From Thiocapsa roseopersicina (lineage in GTDB: Bacteria; Pseudomonadota; Gammaproteobacteria; Chromatiales; Chromatiaceae): a stretch of 64,000 bases of DNA. Where the stretch lies: assembly GCF_900106925.1 (NCBI RefSeq), contig NZ_FNNZ01000013.1, positions 108,705-172,704 of the forward strand, in the 5' to 3' direction. The notes under the pieces are model-generated. The model had not been told where the DNA came from and ran no database searches. It saw nothing but the letters and a program-made list of their open reading frames with translations. A program made the translations under genes and the position numbers. Positions 1 through 11,134 of this stretch are shown piece after piece. Each line of letters starts with the position of its first letter. Position 1 is the first letter of the stretch.

Positions 1-1
1 C

Positions 2-889
2 CACCTCGGCCAAGGTTTGGCGCGAGAGCCTGCGCGGGGGGCGATCGCCGATGCTCGGCACCTCGATGGACTCGCTGTTGGCGGCCAGCTGCGCCAGGGC
101 GCAGGCATGCTTGACCTTGATCAGCTCGGCATGCTGCGTCGGCGTGCGCAGTGCGACCGCGATGTCGTTGGTGACCTGATCGCCGGCGATCGGGATGACC
201 GCGGTGTGGCGAATCGCCCCGTCGGTGAAGACGGCGAGATCCGTCGTGCCGCCGCCGATGTCGACGACACAGACGCCGAGCTCCTTCTCGTCGTCGCCGA
301 GCACCGAGTAGCTTGAGCTGAGCTGCGCGAGCACCAGATCGTCGACTTCGAGCCCGCAGCGCCGGATGCATTTGATGATGTTCTGGGCGGCACTCACCGC
401 ACCCGTGACCATGTGCACGCGAGCCTCGAGGCGCACGCCGCACATCCCGATCGGCTCGCGGATGCCCTCTTGGTCGTCGATGATGAATTCCTGCGGCAGG
501 ATGTGCAGGATCTTCTGATCGGCCGGGATCGCCACGGCGCGCGCCGCATCGATGACCCGGTCGACATCGGCCTGGGTGACCTCGACCTCCTTGATCGCGG
601 TGATGCCGTGCGAGTTGAGGCTGCGCACATGGCTGCCGGCGATCCCGGCATGCACCGAGTGAATCTCGCAGCCGGCCATCAGCTCGGCCTCCTCGACCGC
701 GCGCTGAATCGACTGGACGGTCGACTCGATGTCGACGACCACGCCCTTCTTCAGACCCCGCGAGGGGTGTGTGCCGATACCGATGATCTCGATCTGGTTG
801 TCGTCCTTGAGCTCGCCGACCAGCGCGGCGACCTTCGAGGTCCCGATATCCAGGCCCACCAATAGATTCTTGTCGTTACGTCTCGACAT
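2..889 (-). CDS. ftsA: Cell division protein FtsA (3' end cut by window edge)
   Basis: FtsA is the actin-like ATPase that tethers FtsZ to the inner membrane and recruits later divisome proteins. About 296 N-terminal codons are present; the C-terminus lies beyond position 1. The protein begins MSRRNDKNLLVGLDIGTSK, giving the first phosphate-binding motif DIGTSK near residue 15. The second motif DIGGGTTD is read further in, near position 260. The ATG at 889 follows the ftsQ stop after six bases, the usual ftsQ-ftsA arrangement at the end of a dcw cluster. Start and identity are clear; the C-terminal amphipathic membrane helix cannot be seen. Confidence 0.93.
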   Translation of the reverse strand, partial: MSRRNDKNLLVGLDIGTSKVAALVGELKDDNQIEIIGIGTHPSRGLKKGVVVDIESTVQSIQRAVEEAELMAGCEIHSVHAGIAGSHVRSLNSHGITAIKEVEVTQADVDRVIDAARAVAIPADQKILHILPQEFIIDDQEGIREPIGMCGVRLEARVHMVTGAVSAAQNIIKCIRRCGLEVDDLVLAQLSSSYSVLGDDEKELGVCVVDIGGGTTDLAVFTDGAIRHTAVIPIAGDQVTNDIAVALRTPTQHAELIKVKHACALAQLAANSESIEVPSIGDRPPRRLSRQTLAEV

Positions 890-895
890 CCGGTC

Positions 896-1690
896 TTATC
901 CTCGTTTGCCGGATCGCGTGGGGCGATCCGTTGTCGCACGAGCCTGCGGCTCGGCGTTCGCTGCCCATTTCACGGCGAAACCGTTGCTGTAGCGCAGGTC
1001 CACCACCAGCGGCTGACCGGCCGCCTCCAATTGCGTCGCGCTGGCGATATAGCGCGCAAGCCGTTGATCGACGCCTTCCGTGCCGAGATACAACTCGACC
1101 CCCATGACCAGCTCGACCCGCCAAGCCCCGCGCGGATCGACCGAGAGGGTCTGGATTAAATGGCCGATCAGCATCAGATCGTCGCGCCACTGCGCGTAGC
1201 GCTTCACCACCTCGGGCGCACGTCGATCCTCGCCTTCGAGCAGCGGCAGACCCGCCGGGACCGTCCCCGTGCCGGGCCGAAAAACGATGCCCTCGGCGGT
1301 CACCAGACCATCGCGATTCCAGCGCGCGATCGGGCGGTGCTCTTCGACTGCGACCCGCAACCGATCCGGCCACACGCGCCGAACGCTGGCGCGACCGACC
1401 CAGGCCAGATCCTCCGCGGCCTGTTTCAGATCCTTCAGATCCGCCGTCAGGATGCCGCCGCGCAGCCGCTCGCTGATGGTCTCCTGCAACAACCGCGACG
1501 AATGGTGATGCAGCTCGCCCTCCACCTCGATAATGCGCACCGGCAGCAGCTGCGGCTCCCAGTGACCGAGCAGCCACACCCCGCTCGCCATCGCCGAGAT
1601 CAAGAGGAACCCGACCAGAGCGAGCCAAGGCCCGGAGCGGCGCTCACGCACCTCCACGACCGGGGGGGTGATGCGTGCCGGGTCAGCCAC
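896..1690 (-). CDS. ftsQ: Cell division protein FtsQ
   Basis: FtsQ is a bitopic inner-membrane divisome protein that binds FtsB and FtsL. A short cytoplasmic tail is followed by one membrane segment ([20 protein letters not shown]), then a POTRA-like region starting near [10 protein letters not shown] and a beta domain. I chose the GTG at 1690 ([10 protein letters not shown]), which overlaps the ddl stop by eight bases, giving about 264 residues. An upstream ATG at 1720 in the same frame would add ten residues inside ddl and is less likely. It sits between ddl and ftsA as in most gammaproteobacteria. Confidence 0.9.
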   Translation of the reverse strand: MADPARITPPVVEVRERRSGPWLALVGFLLISAMASGVWLLGHWEPQLLPVRIIEVEGELHHHSSRLLQETISERLRGGILTADLKDLKQAAEDLAWVGRASVRRVWPDRLRVAVEEHRPIARWNRDGLVTAEGIVFRPGTGTVPAGLPLLEGEDRRAPEVVKRYAQWRDDLMLIGHLIQTLSVDPRGAWRVELVMGVELYLGTEGVDQRLARYIASATQLEAAGQPLVVDLRYSNGFAVKWAANAEPQARATTDRPTRSGKRG

Positions 1691-2618
1691 GGTCGAGACT
1701 CGTCTCCAGGATCCGCACAACCAGGGTGTCGAAGTCCAGCCCCGCCACCCGCGCCGCCATCGGTACCAGGCTGTGGTCGGTCATGCCCGGCACCGTGTTG
1801 ATCTCCAGCAGGAACGGCTCGCCGCTCCCGTCGACCATCAGGTCGACACGGCCCCAACCGCTCGCACCGGTCGCCTCGAAGGCGTCGAGCGCGAGTCGCT
1901 GCAAGCGTGCTTCCTCCGCTTCGGGCAGACCACAGGGACAGTGATAGCGCGTGCTGTCGGCCCGATATTTGGCCTCGAAGTCGTAAAAGGCGTGAGGGGT
2001 TTCGAGCCGGATCATGGGGAGCGCTTCCTGTCCGAGCACGGCGCAGGTGTATTCAGCCCCCTGAATCCAACGCTCGGCGAGGACCAGTGCGTCGTAACCG
2101 CGTGCCGCGCGCCAGGCATCGGCGAGTGCGGCCCGGTCCTCGACGCGCGCCATCCCGATGCTCGAACCCTCGTGAACCGGCTTGATCATGAGCGGAAAGC
2201 CCAATGCCTCGGCACCGGCCAGATCGGCCTCCGTGCGCAACAGCACCGAGGCGGCCGTCGGCAGGCCGCAGCCCGTCCAAGCCAGCTTGCAGCGATACTT
2301 GTCCATGCCGAGCGCCGAGCCCAGCACACCGGAGCCCGTGTAGGGCATCCCGATGGTCTCCAAGGCGCCTTGGATCTGACCGTCTTCGCCGCCGCGCCCG
2401 TGCAAAATAATGAAGGCGCGATCGAAGCCGCCGGTGCGCAAATGCTCGAGGACACGCTCGTCCGGATCCAGCGCATGCGCGTCGATGCCCTGACGCAACA
2501 GCGCGGCCAGCACGGCACTGCCGCTCTTGAGCGAGATCTCGCGCTCCGCCGCGCGCCCGCCGAGGAGCACCGCGACCTTGCCGAACCGAGCGCGCGCCTG
2601 GATTTTCTCTGGTGTCAT
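1683..2618 (-). CDS. ddl: D-alanine--D-alanine ligase
   Basis: This ATP-grasp ligase makes the D-Ala-D-Ala dipeptide used by MurF in the cytoplasm. The 311-residue protein has the N-terminal substrate motif ([15 protein letters not shown]), the HGRGGEDG signature, and the C-terminal ATP/Mg site region [14 protein letters not shown], all typical of DdlB. Its ATG overlaps the murB stop by four bases (ATGA), so translation is probably coupled. Length matches the family (about 306 residues in E. coli DdlB). Confidence 0.95.
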   Translation of the reverse strand: MTPEKIQARARFGKVAVLLGGRAAEREISLKSGSAVLAALLRQGIDAHALDPDERVLEHLRTGGFDRAFIILHGRGGEDGQIQGALETIGMPYTGSGVLGSALGMDKYRCKLAWTGCGLPTAASVLLRTEADLAGAEALGFPLMIKPVHEGSSIGMARVEDRAALADAWRAARGYDALVLAERWIQGAEYTCAVLGQEALPMIRLETPHAFYDFEAKYRADSTRYHCPCGLPEAEEARLQRLALDAFEATGASGWGRVDLMVDGSGEPFLLEINTVPGMTDHSLVPMAARVAGLDFDTLVVRILETSLDRG

Positions 2619-3490
2619 GGTTGCTCTCCGGCAATTTGTTTGACCTCGGGCACCAATCTGACGCCGGTGGCGTCCTCGACCCGGCGCTGCACCAGGTCGA
2701 TCAGCTCGCGGATGTCCGCGGCACTGGCCTCGCCCGTGTTGATGATGAAGTTCGCATGCTTCTCGGACACCTGCGCGCCTCCGATCCGATGACCCTTGAG
2801 CCCTTCCGCCTCGATCAAGCGTGCGGCATGATCGCCCGGCGGATTGCGGAATACCGATCCGCAGCTCGGAAGCCCCACGGGCTGCGTCTGCGCACGCCGG
2901 TCGAGCAGCGCCCGGATCCGGGCCATCCCCGCCTTGCCGTCGCCGGGCTCAAGCTCGAGCTCGACGTCCAGAAACCACTCGCCGGGCGGCCCGAGGACCT
3001 CGCGGTAGCCGATCGAGAAATCCCCCGGCACCCGCTCGCGAATCCGACCGACACGATCGATGGTCCGCACCGAGACCACATGCGCCCAGGTCTCGCCGCC
3101 CCAGGCGCCAGCATTCATCGCCAGCGCGCCGCCCATGGTGCCGGGGATGCCGGCGAGAAACTCGCACCCGACCAAATCGTGCCGCGCGGCGAAACGCGCC
3201 ACCTTGGCACAGGAGACGCCGGACTCGGCATAGATGCCGGTCGCACCCCTTCGCTCCAGACGTGTCAAACAGGCCTGGGTCTGGATCACGGTGCCGGGGA
3301 AACCGGCGTCGTCCACCAGCAGATTGCTCCCGAGCCCGAGCCACAAGAGCGGCTCCTGCGGATCGAGCCGCGCCAGGAAGGCGGCCAGATCCGCCGCGTC
3401 CGATGGCCGATAGAAGCGGCGCGCAGGGCCCCCGACCCGCCAACTGGTGTGGCGGGAGAGCGGCTCGCGCTCGCGCAGCTCGCCCATCAT
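2615..3490 (-). CDS. murB: UDP-N-acetylenolpyruvoylglucosamine reductase MurB
   Basis: MurB is the FAD/NADPH enzyme that reduces enolpyruvyl-UDP-GlcNAc to UDP-MurNAc. About 291 residues is the length of type II MurB proteins. Visible features are the FAD-binding stretch ([19 protein letters not shown]), the central [18 protein letters not shown], the IGYRE motif, and the catalytic serine loop SCGSVFRNP. The ATG at 3490 overlaps the murC stop (ATGA), and a second ATG follows directly. The reading frame stays open far upstream inside murC, but that is antisense-free shadow and not part of the gene. murB inside the dcw cluster differs from E. coli but is common elsewhere. Confidence 0.94.
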   Translation of the reverse strand: MMGELREREPLSRHTSWRVGGPARRFYRPSDAADLAAFLARLDPQEPLLWLGLGSNLLVDDAGFPGTVIQTQACLTRLERRGATGIYAESGVSCAKVARFAARHDLVGCEFLAGIPGTMGGALAMNAGAWGGETWAHVVSVRTIDRVGRIRERVPGDFSIGYREVLGPPGEWFLDVELELEPGDGKAGMARIRALLDRRAQTQPVGLPSCGSVFRNPPGDHAARLIEAEGLKGHRIGGAQVSEKHANFIINTGEASAADIRELIDLVQRRVEDATGVRLVPEVKQIAGEQP

Positions 3491-4917
3491 GCCTCCGACC
3501 GGACCATCAGGCCGGGCAGACGCGCCGCCAGGCCGCCGATGTCGCCGGCGCCCATCATCAGCACCATGTCGCCGTCGAGCACCAGGTTGTCCAGGAGACC
3601 CGGCACCTCGTCGATCGCCTGTGCGAACACCGGATCCAGCTCGCCGCGGGTGCGGATCGCGCGACTCAGTGCACGCCCGTCGGCGCCCGCGATCGGCGCC
3701 TCGCCGGCCGGGTAGACCTCGCACAAGACGAGCGCGTCCGGGCTGGACAGAACCGCCACGAAGTCCTCGAACTGCTCTTGGGTGCGCGTATACCGATGGG
3801 GTTGGAAGACCAAGACCAATCGGCGTCCGGGCCATCCGGCGCGTGCGGCCGCCAAGGTGGCCGCGATCTCGCGCGGGTGGTGCCCGTAGTCGTCGACCAA
3901 GAGCAGTCGGCGGCCGCGCAGGTCGGTCAGTTCGCTGATCATGAAGCGACGCCCGACCCCTTCGAAGCGGGACAGGGCGCGCGCGATCGCCTCCTCCTCG
4001 ACACCCAGCTCGAGCGCGACGCTGATGGCGGCCAGCGCGTTCAGCACGTTGTGCCGACCGGGCAGGTTCAGATCGATCTCCAACGGCGACTCGAGGTCGC
4101 GAGCCTCGACGCGAAAACGGGTGCGCATGCCGTCCTGCCGGATCTCGACCGCGCGCACGTCGGCCTCCGCGCGCGTTCCGTAGGTCCGCACCGGGCGCGG
4201 CACCGTCTCGATCAGGGCGCGGATCTCGTCGTCGTCGATACAGAGCACCGCAAGCCCGTAGAAGGGCAGATGGTGCAGGAACTCCATGAAGGTGCTGCGC
4301 AACCGATTGAAGTCGTTGCCGTAGGTGCGCATGTGATCGGCATCGATATTGGTGACGATCGAGATCATGGGCTGCAGATAGAGGAAGGAGGCATCGCTCT
4401 CGTCGGCCTCGGCGACCAGATATTTGGTCGTCCCCAACTTGGCATTGGCCCCCGCACTGTTGAGCCGACCGCCGATGACGAAGGTCGGATCGAGCCCGCC
4501 CTCGGCCAGAATGCTCGCGACCAGGCTGGTCGTGGTCGTCTTGCCGTGCGTGCCGGCCACCGCGACGCCGTAGTAAAAGCGCATCAGCTCGGCGAGCATC
4601 TCGGCGCGACGCACGATCGGGATACGCCCGGCGCGCGCGCCCTGAATCTCGGGGTTGGTCTCGTCGATCGCGCTCGACACCACGACGGCATCCGCATCCG
4701 CGACCTGCTCGGCCCGGTGACCGATGAAGATCTCCACACCCAACCCCTTGAGACGACGCGTCGCATCGCTCTCGCGCAGATCCGACCCCGCGACCTCGTA
4801 GCCCAGATTGGCCATCAGCTCGGCGATGCCGCTCATCCCGGAGCCGCCGATCCCCACGAAGTGGAGTCGACGAACCCGACCCATCCGGGCGGCGGTATGT
4901 TGAAGATGTGCGTTCAT
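3487..4917 (-). CDS. murC: UDP-N-acetylmuramate--L-alanine ligase MurC
   Basis: MurC adds L-Ala to UDP-MurNAc using ATP. The 476-residue product has the N-terminal Rossmann-like glycine motif ([17 protein letters not shown]), the P-loop [10 protein letters not shown], the [13 protein letters not shown] segment and the [10 protein letters not shown] motif, in the normal Mur ligase order. The ATG at 4917 ([17 protein letters not shown]) overlaps the murG stop by four bases. An in-frame start seven codons upstream is possible but lies inside murG. Confidence 0.95.
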   Translation of the reverse strand: MNAHLQHTAARMGRVRRLHFVGIGGSGMSGIAELMANLGYEVAGSDLRESDATRRLKGLGVEIFIGHRAEQVADADAVVVSSAIDETNPEIQGARAGRIPIVRRAEMLAELMRFYYGVAVAGTHGKTTTTSLVASILAEGGLDPTFVIGGRLNSAGANAKLGTTKYLVAEADESDASFLYLQPMISIVTNIDADHMRTYGNDFNRLRSTFMEFLHHLPFYGLAVLCIDDDEIRALIETVPRPVRTYGTRAEADVRAVEIRQDGMRTRFRVEARDLESPLEIDLNLPGRHNVLNALAAISVALELGVEEEAIARALSRFEGVGRRFMISELTDLRGRRLLLVDDYGHHPREIAATLAAARAGWPGRRLVLVFQPHRYTRTQEQFEDFVAVLSSPDALVLCEVYPAGEAPIAGADGRALSRAIRTRGELDPVFAQAIDEVPGLLDNLVLDGDMVLMMGAGDIGGLAARLPGLMVRSEA

Positions 4918-6008
4918 CGACCGGCAACCTCTAAGCAAGCAGCCGCAATCCGTCCCGCGGCATCCGGCTGCGCGCGCTCGCGGGCCGCATCGGCCATCGC
5001 CGACAGGCTCTCGCGATCGCCCAGCAATTCATGGAGCAGCGCGGTCAAACCGGCAACGGTCAGATCGCGCTGAATAAGGAGTCGCGCCGCGCCGACATCT
5101 GCCAGATAGCGGGCGTTGCCAACCTGATGGTCGTCGACCGCGAACGGATAAGGCACCAAAACAGAGGCGACGCCGGCCGCGGCCAGCTCCGAGACCGTGA
5201 GTGCGCCGGCCCGGCAGACCACCAGGTCGGCCCAACCGTAAGCCTCGGCCATGTCGTTGATAAAGGGTGCAACCTCCGCCTCGATACCGACTGTCCGATA
5301 GGCCGCCTGCGCGGTCTCGAGCGTGCGCTCGCCGGCCTGATGACGGACGCTCGGGCGCAGCTCCGCCGGCAGCCCCGCCAGCGCGGCGGGGACCATCTCG
5401 TTGAGGACTTGAGCCCCGAGCGAGCCGCCCAGAATCAGCAGCCGAGCCGGCTCGGCGGTTCCTTCCGCGCGGCGCCGCGCCAGACGCTCGCGCGGCGGCG
5501 GCAGATCGACGATCGCGCGGCGCACCGGATTTCCGCAAGCGTCCGCGCCACGCGCACCCGGAAAGCTGCCGGGAAATGCCTCGAACACCCGTGTGGCGAT
5601 CCGCGCCAACCACTGATTGGTCATCCCGGGCACGAAGTTCTGCTCGTGGATCACCAGCGGCAGACCCAACATCCGAGCGGCCAGACCACCGGGACCGGAG
5701 GCGAATCCACCCATCCCCAGCACCACCGAGGGACGACGCCGACGCAGGATCCGCGCGGCCTGCCAGAGTGCAACCGCGATCTTGAAGGGCGCGCCGAGGA
5801 TCTGAGCGACCCCCTTGCCACGCAGGCCCTCGATGCGGATCCACTCCATCTCCAAGCCGTGCTCGGGCACCAGACGCGACTCCATCCCGCGACGCGTGCC
5901 GATCCAGAAGACACCCACGCCCTGTTCGCGCAGACGCTCGGCGACCGCGAGCGCGGGAAAGACATGCCCGCCGGTGCCGCCGGCCATGACGGCTACGCTC
6001 GTACCCAT
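4914..6008 (-). CDS. murG: UDP-GlcNAc:lipid I GlcNAc transferase MurG
   Basis: MurG converts lipid I to lipid II at the cytoplasmic face of the membrane. The 364-residue protein opens with [20 protein letters not shown], holding the GGTGGH donor/lipid loop. It also has [11 protein letters not shown], the HEQN motif ([15 protein letters not shown]), [11 protein letters not shown], and the UDP-binding [16 protein letters not shown]. It is a GT28-family enzyme. The start overlaps the end of ftsW by 16 bases. Confidence 0.95.
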   Translation of the reverse strand: MGTSVAVMAGGTGGHVFPALAVAERLREQGVGVFWIGTRRGMESRLVPEHGLEMEWIRIEGLRGKGVAQILGAPFKIAVALWQAARILRRRRPSVVLGMGGFASGPGGLAARMLGLPLVIHEQNFVPGMTNQWLARIATRVFEAFPGSFPGARGADACGNPVRRAIVDLPPPRERLARRRAEGTAEPARLLILGGSLGAQVLNEMVPAALAGLPAELRPSVRHQAGERTLETAQAAYRTVGIEAEVAPFINDMAEAYGWADLVVCRAGALTVSELAAAGVASVLVPYPFAVDDHQVGNARYLADVGAARLLIQRDLTVAGLTALLHELLGDRESLSAMADAARERAQPDAAGRIAAACLEVAGR

Positions 6009-7207
6009 GGCAGCCCCCGTGTCGGTCCCTTCTCGGCCTCGATACGACGCACAGCCGCGTCGATCCGCAGCAGGATCGCGATCGACATACAGGCGGCGAT
6101 CAGGCTGTTGCTGCCGTAGCTCATGAAGGGTAGCGTCAGCCCTTTTGTCGGCAACATCCCGACATTCACGCCGATGTTCACGAAGGCTTGCAGACCGAGA
6201 CCGAGGCCGATCCCCTGGGCGACATAGGCGGAAAAACGTTCGCCGGCGGCCTGCGCGCGCGCCCCGATCGAGAAGGCCCGCCACGTCAGAAACGCGAATG
6301 CCGCGATCAACACCAGCATCCCGACCAGACCGAGCTCCTCGCCCACGACCGATGCGATGAAATCCGTATGTGCCTCCGGAAGAAAGAACTGCTTCTGGAT
6401 CCCGTTGCCTAGCCCCACGCCGAGCCATTCACCCCGACCGAAGGCGATCAATGCCTGGCTCAACTGATAACCCGTGTTGAACGGGTCCTGAAAGGGATCG
6501 AGAAACGAGGTCACGCGCAGCAACCGATAGGGCGAGATCACGACCAACACCAAGAGCCCGGCGGCGACGACCAGGAACAAGACCACGAAGGGCATGAGGC
6601 TGACACCGCCCAAAAACAGTAGGCCCATGACGGTCGCCAGCATGACCGCCGTGGTCCCGAAGTCCGGCTGCTGCAGGATCAGTGCACCGGCTACTCCGAT
6701 CAGGACCATGGGCCGGATGAATCCCGAGATCCGGTTGACCACGTCGTCGGCATGGCGCACCAGGTATCCGGAGACGTAGATGATCGCGAACAGCTTCACC
6801 AGCTCGGAGGGCTGAAGATTCAGCGGACCGAGCGGGATCCAGCGCGTCGCGCCGTTGACCTCGCGGCCCACACCCGGCACCAACACCAAGACGAGCGACA
6901 GGAGACCGAACAGGAAAAGCCAGACCCCGCCGCGCTCCCACCACTCGACGGGCACGCTGTAGGCCAGGACAGCCGCGGTCAAGGCGAGCCCCAGCGCAAA
7001 GCCGTGGCGCGTGACGTAATAGAAGGGATCGTCGCAGCAGTTGGCCGCTATCGACATCGATGCCGAGGCGACCATCACGAAGCCGAATGCCACCAACCCC
7101 AAGGCGCAAAAGAGCAAAGGGTAGTCTACCCCTGCGACCGAACGCTCGCGCCTGCGTTGTGCGCTGCGCGCTGGATTTCCACGCACCTGGCGGGCGGCGA
7201 CCGTCAT
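5993..7207 (-). CDS. ftsW: SEDS-family septal peptidoglycan polymerase FtsW
   Basis: FtsW is a polytopic SEDS glycosyltransferase that works with FtsI at the septum. About 404 residues contain roughly ten hydrophobic segments, beginning with YPLLFCALGLVAFGFVMVASASM. Conserved stretches include LGPLNLQPSELVKLFAI and GLGNGIQKQFFLPEAHTDFI, followed by the C-terminal LPFMSYGSNSLIA. The ATG at 7207 overlaps the murD stop (ATGA). The longer open frame upstream runs antisense-free through murD and is not used. Confidence 0.94.
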   Translation of the reverse strand: MTVAARQVRGNPARSAQRRRERSVAGVDYPLLFCALGLVAFGFVMVASASMSIAANCCDDPFYYVTRHGFALGLALTAAVLAYSVPVEWWERGGVWLFLFGLLSLVLVLVPGVGREVNGATRWIPLGPLNLQPSELVKLFAIIYVSGYLVRHADDVVNRISGFIRPMVLIGVAGALILQQPDFGTTAVMLATVMGLLFLGGVSLMPFVVLFLVVAAGLLVLVVISPYRLLRVTSFLDPFQDPFNTGYQLSQALIAFGRGEWLGVGLGNGIQKQFFLPEAHTDFIASVVGEELGLVGMLVLIAAFAFLTWRAFSIGARAQAAGERFSAYVAQGIGLGLGLQAFVNIGVNVGMLPTKGLTLPFMSYGSNSLIAACMSIAILLRIDAAVRRIEAEKGPTRGLPWVRA

Positions 7208-8556
7208 GCTCCGAGCCCCCGCACCGCCTCGGCGAAGACCCGCCCGCGATGCTCGTAGCTTTCGAACATATCGAAACTGGCGCAGGCCGGCGAGAGGAGA
7301 ACCGTATCGCCGGGCCTGGCGATCGCCGCCGCCCGAGCGACCGCATCCTGCATGCTCACGGCCTCCCACAGCGGAACCTCGCCGTCCAACGCCTGCGCGA
7401 TCAGCCCGGCGTCGCGTCCGATCAGAACCACCGCGCGTGCCGTACGCTTGACCGCCGAGCGCAGCGGCGCGAAGTCGGCACCCTTGCCCTCGCCGCCGGC
7501 GATCAGGACGGCGCGGCCGGTACTCCCGGGAGGAATCAAACCTTCCAGTGCCGCCACCGTCGCCCCCGGATTCGTCCCCTTGGAATCGTCGTACCAGCGC
7601 ACGCCGTCGCGCTCGGCGACCAGCTCGCTGCGGTGCGGCAGACCCGAGAAGCGACGCAGAACCGTGCAGGACTGCTCCATCGGCAGGCCGCATCCGGATG
7701 CAAGCGCCAAGGCCGCAAGGGCGTTCGCCAGGTTGTGCATCCCCGGAATGCGGACCTCGGAGGCCGGCATCAGCGGCTGCGTCCCGCGGCAGAGCCAATG
7801 CGCCCCGTCATGGACGCGCAGCCCGAAGTCGCTGCCGGTCGGCCCGCCGAGGGTGAATCCGATCTCGAGATCGGCATCCCGCGGCATCGCAGCGACGATC
7901 GGATCGTCGCGATTCACGACGGCGACCCGCGCCCCCCTGTAGATACGTCCCTTGGTCTGCGCATAGGCGTCCAGATCCGGGTAGCGGTCCATGTGGTCGG
8001 CCGAGACATTGAGCACGACCGCCACATCGGCGCCGAGACTGAAGGTGGTCTCCAGTTGGAAGCTCGACAGCTCCAGGACATAGCGCTCGACCGAGGAGTC
8101 CAGCAAACCCAACGCCGGCTCCCCCAGATTGCCGCCGACGGACACGCGCTGCCCGGCGGCCGCGGCCATCTGCCCGAGCAAGGTCGTGACCGTGCTCTTG
8201 CCGTTCGATCCGGTGATGGCGCAGATCGGGGCCTGCGCGGCACGCGCGAAGAGCTCGATGTCGCCGACGACCTCGACACCGCGCGCCATCGCATCCCGAA
8301 TCAAGGGGTCCGAGATCGGGACACCCGGACTGACGACCAGACGCGCGGCTGCTGCGAAGGCTTCGGGCTCGAAACCGCCGACGAAGACCGCAACCTCCGG
8401 CATCTCGTCCCGCAATTGCTGCAAGCCTGGCGGATGCTCGCGCGAGTCGGTCACGGCCGTCGCGATGCCTTGCGAGCGCAAATAGCGGACACAGGAAAGC
8501 CCTGTCTTGCCGAGCCCGACCACCAGGGTCTTCGCGGTATCGGACAGCAGACTCAT
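7204..8556 (-). CDS. murD: UDP-N-acetylmuramoylalanine--D-glutamate ligase MurD
   Basis: MurD adds D-Glu to UDP-MurNAc-L-Ala. From the ATG at 8556 (MSLLSDTAKTLVVGLGKTG) the product is about 450 residues, the family length. It has the N-terminal VVGLGKTGLS nucleotide-sugar motif, the P-loop GSNGKSTVTTL, VLNVSADHMDRYPD, the NLANALAALALA helix and YDDSKGTNPGAT. An in-frame start 27 codons upstream lacks family similarity. The gap of about 110 bases to mraY is the largest inside this part of the cluster. Confidence 0.94.
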   Translation of the reverse strand: MSLLSDTAKTLVVGLGKTGLSCVRYLRSQGIATAVTDSREHPPGLQQLRDEMPEVAVFVGGFEPEAFAAAARLVVSPGVPISDPLIRDAMARGVEVVGDIELFARAAQAPICAITGSNGKSTVTTLLGQMAAAAGQRVSVGGNLGEPALGLLDSSVERYVLELSSFQLETTFSLGADVAVVLNVSADHMDRYPDLDAYAQTKGRIYRGARVAVVNRDDPIVAAMPRDADLEIGFTLGGPTGSDFGLRVHDGAHWLCRGTQPLMPASEVRIPGMHNLANALAALALASGCGLPMEQSCTVLRRFSGLPHRSELVAERDGVRWYDDSKGTNPGATVAALEGLIPPGSTGRAVLIAGGEGKGADFAPLRSAVKRTARAVVLIGRDAGLIAQALDGEVPLWEAVSMQDAVARAAAIARPGDTVLLSPACASFDMFESYEHRGRVFAEAVRGLGA

Positions 8557-8668
8557 CGTACCTGCTCGCAAGACATGCGCGGACCTGTGCCGCGATTGTC
8601 CGTTTCGATCGCTTTCATTCCCCCCCCGTCGAATCAAAGCCTACGCGAACCCAATGCTGTCGCTGCGC

Positions 8669-9751
8669 TTACCGGATCTTCAAGCTCGCCAATCCGACCA
8701 GCACCAAAACCACCGTCACGATCCAGAAGCGGACGATGACACGCGGCTCGGGCCAGCCCTTGAGCTCGAAATGATGATGGATCGGCGCCATCCTGAAGAT
8801 GCGCTTTCCGGTGAGCTTGAAGGACATCACCTGCATCATCACCGAGATGGTCTCCACCACGAAGACGCCGCCCATCACGAAGAGCACCAGCTCCTGCCGG
8901 GCCGCCACCGCAACCACACCGAGCGCAGCCCCCAGCGCCAGTGCGCCGACGTCGCCCATGAAGACCTGCGCCGGATAGGCGTTGAACCAGAGAAACCCAA
9001 GCCCCGCGCCGACCAGAGCGCCGCAGAAGACGACCAGCTCCCCGACCTCCGGGATATGCGGGATCAGGAGATAGCTCGAGATCGGTCCATGGCTCGCGGC
9101 ATAGACGAAGACCGCCAAGGCGCCGGCAACCAAGACCGTGGGCATGACGGCGAGGCCGTCCAGACCATCGGTCAGATTCACCGCGTTGCTGGCCCCGACG
9201 ATCACGAAATAGGTCAGCAGAATGAACCAGGGCCCGAGCTGGATCGAGACGTCCTTCAGATACGGAATCAGCAGCTCGGTCTCTGCCGGAGAACCTGCGG
9301 TGACATAGAGCGCGATTGCCGCGGCAAAGCCCGCGACGGTCTGCCAGAGATACTTCCAGCGCGCCGCCAATCCGCGCGGGTTGCGCAGCACCAGCTTTTT
9401 GTAGTCGTCCACCAGACCGACCAGGCCGAACGCAAGCGTGGTCAGGAGCACGATCCAGACGTAACGGTTGTCCAGATCGGCCCACAACAGCGTGCTGACC
9501 GCGACCGCCACGAGGATGAGCGCACCGCCCATGGTCGGCGTACCGGCCTTGGAAAGATGACTCTGCGGGCCGTCGTCGCGGACCATCTGACCGACCTTGT
9601 AGGCGCGCAGACGGGTGATCATCGGCCGGCCGACAAGCAAAGCGATCGCGAGCGCCGTGAGCACGCCCATGATGGCGCGCAGGGTCAGATACCGGAAGAC
9701 ATTGAATCCGGTCTGAAATTGCGACAGCCATTCGGCAAGGTAAAGCAACAC
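8669..9751 (-). CDS. mraY: Phospho-N-acetylmuramoyl-pentapeptide transferase MraY
   Basis: MraY transfers phospho-MurNAc-pentapeptide to undecaprenyl phosphate, forming lipid I in the inner membrane. The 360-residue polytopic protein has the aspartate motif [45 protein letters not shown] and the HHHFELKG loop near the C-terminus. It starts with GTG at 9751, directly after the murF TAG with no intervening base. About ten membrane segments are visible. Confidence 0.95.
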   Translation of the reverse strand: MLLYLAEWLSQFQTGFNVFRYLTLRAIMGVLTALAIALLVGRPMITRLRAYKVGQMVRDDGPQSHLSKAGTPTMGGALILVAVAVSTLLWADLDNRYVWIVLLTTLAFGLVGLVDDYKKLVLRNPRGLAARWKYLWQTVAGFAAAIALYVTAGSPAETELLIPYLKDVSIQLGPWFILLTYFVIVGASNAVNLTDGLDGLAVMPTVLVAGALAVFVYAASHGPISSYLLIPHIPEVGELVVFCGALVGAGLGFLWFNAYPAQVFMGDVGALALGAALGVVAVAARQELVLFVMGGVFVVETISVMMQVMSFKLTGKRIFRMAPIHHHFELKGWPEPRVIVRFWIVTVVLVLVGLASLKIR

Positions 9752-11134
9752 CTAACTCTCTCCTACGGCGCACAGCGCCTCGACGACCTGCTCCATCCGA
9801 GCGGAGCGCGAGCCCTTGACCAGGATACGGTCACCTGCGGACAGCGCGGTCCGGAGCGCGCGCACGAGATCCCCCTGGTCGGTGAAGTGGCGTGCACCGT
9901 CGCCGAAGGCGGAGGTCGCCGACATGCTCAGGACACCCACGCTGAAAAGACGGTCGATACCGGCGTCGCGCGCGCGCTCGCCGATCTCGCGGTGCAGTGC
10001 ATCCGCCTCCGGACCCAGCTCGGCAAGGTCTCCCAAGACCAGCCAGCGCCGGCCCGACAGGCCCGCGAGGACTTGAATCGCCGCGGCGATCGAATCCGGG
10101 TTGGCGTTGTAGGTGTCGTCGATGACACCGACCTCGCCACACCGATGGGGATAGAGACGACCCTTCACGGGCATCAGCGTCGCGAGGCCCGCCTGGATCG
10201 CGCCCGGCGCGATCCCGAGCGCCAGCGCCGTCGCAGCGGCGGCCAAGGCGTTGCGGGCGTTGTGCTCGCCGGCCAGACGCAGGTCGATCGGGATCGCCTT
10301 GCCGTCGTGATGGGCGACGACATGGGTGCCGAAACCCGCCTCGGTCCACTCGACACGGATCTGCGAGCGATCGGCCCGGAGATCTGCCTGAAGGTCCTCC
10401 CGGAGATCCGCAGGGTCCTCCAGAGCGAAGGTCAGGACACGGCGGTCCTCGGCCAACTCGCGCCAGAGATCCGCGTAAGGGGAGTCGCCTGCGAAGACGA
10501 AAACCCCGTCGGTCGGCAGACCGCGGGCGATCTCGCCTTTGGCACGGGCGACGCCGTCGACGCTGCCGAAGCCCTCCAAGTGAGCGCGTCCGGCATTGGT
10601 GATGAGTGCAACATCGGGACGTGCGATGTCGGTCATGTAGCCGATCTCGCCGTGATGATTGGCCCCCATTTCCAGGACGAGAAATGCCTCGTCCCGGGCG
10701 CTCAAAAGGGTCAGGGGCATCCCGATATCGTTGTTCAGATTGCCGCGGGTCGCGCGAACGCTGCCGACCTGGCCGAGGATGGCGGCGACCATCTCCTTGA
10801 CCGTGGTCTTGCCGTTGCTCCCCGTGATGGCGACGATCCGTCCGGGGAAGAGGTCACGCCAAGCCGCGGCGAGGGCTCCGAGCCCGGAGCGCGTGTCCTC
10901 GACAATCCACTGCGGCAGGTCCACCGGGAGGGGGTGATCGACCATCGCCGCGACGGCACCCGCGGCGCGGGCGGCGGCGACATGGTCATGCCCGTCGAAG
11001 CGCTCGCCGCGCAAGGCGACGAAGAGCTGACCGCTGCAATCGGCACGGCTGTCGGTACCGACCGAGACGAAGCGTCGATCCTCTCCTTCGAGACGGCCAC
11101 CGGCGCGCGCAACGGCTTCGGCGAGAGACCACAT
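9752..11134 (-). CDS. murF: UDP-MurNAc-tripeptide--D-Ala-D-Ala ligase MurF
   Basis: MurF adds D-Ala-D-Ala to the UDP-MurNAc-tripeptide. The 460-residue protein is complete, with an N-terminal substrate domain (SLAEAVARAGG, then VSVGTDSR), the P-loop GSNGKTTVKEM, EMGANHHGEI, the GEHNARNALAAAA helix, and IDDTYNANPDS. The ATG at 11134 (MWSLAEA) overlaps the stop of the murE-like gene (ATGA); an upstream start at 11155 would lie inside that gene. In contrast to its neighbour, all domains are present. Confidence 0.95.
   Translation of the reverse strand: MWSLAEAVARAGGRLEGEDRRFVSVGTDSRADCSGQLFVALRGERFDGHDHVAAARAAGAVAAMVDHPLPVDLPQWIVEDTRSGLGALAAAWRDLFPGRIVAITGSNGKTTVKEMVAAILGQVGSVRATRGNLNNDIGMPLTLLSARDEAFLVLEMGANHHGEIGYMTDIARPDVALITNAGRAHLEGFGSVDGVARAKGEIARGLPTDGVFVFAGDSPYADLWRELAEDRRVLTFALEDPADLREDLQADLRADRSQIRVEWTEAGFGTHVVAHHDGKAIPIDLRLAGEHNARNALAAAATALALGIAPGAIQAGLATLMPVKGRLYPHRCGEVGVIDDTYNANPDSIAAAIQVLAGLSGRRWLVLGDLAELGPEADALHREIGERARDAGIDRLFSVGVLSMSATSAFGDGARHFTDQGDLVRALRTALSAGDRILVKGSRSARMEQVVEALCAVGES

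Noticed and set aside
2821..5073. A 750-codon plus-strand open frame across murB and murC
   Set aside because: Same reason: complete overlap with recognised genes and no motif of its own.
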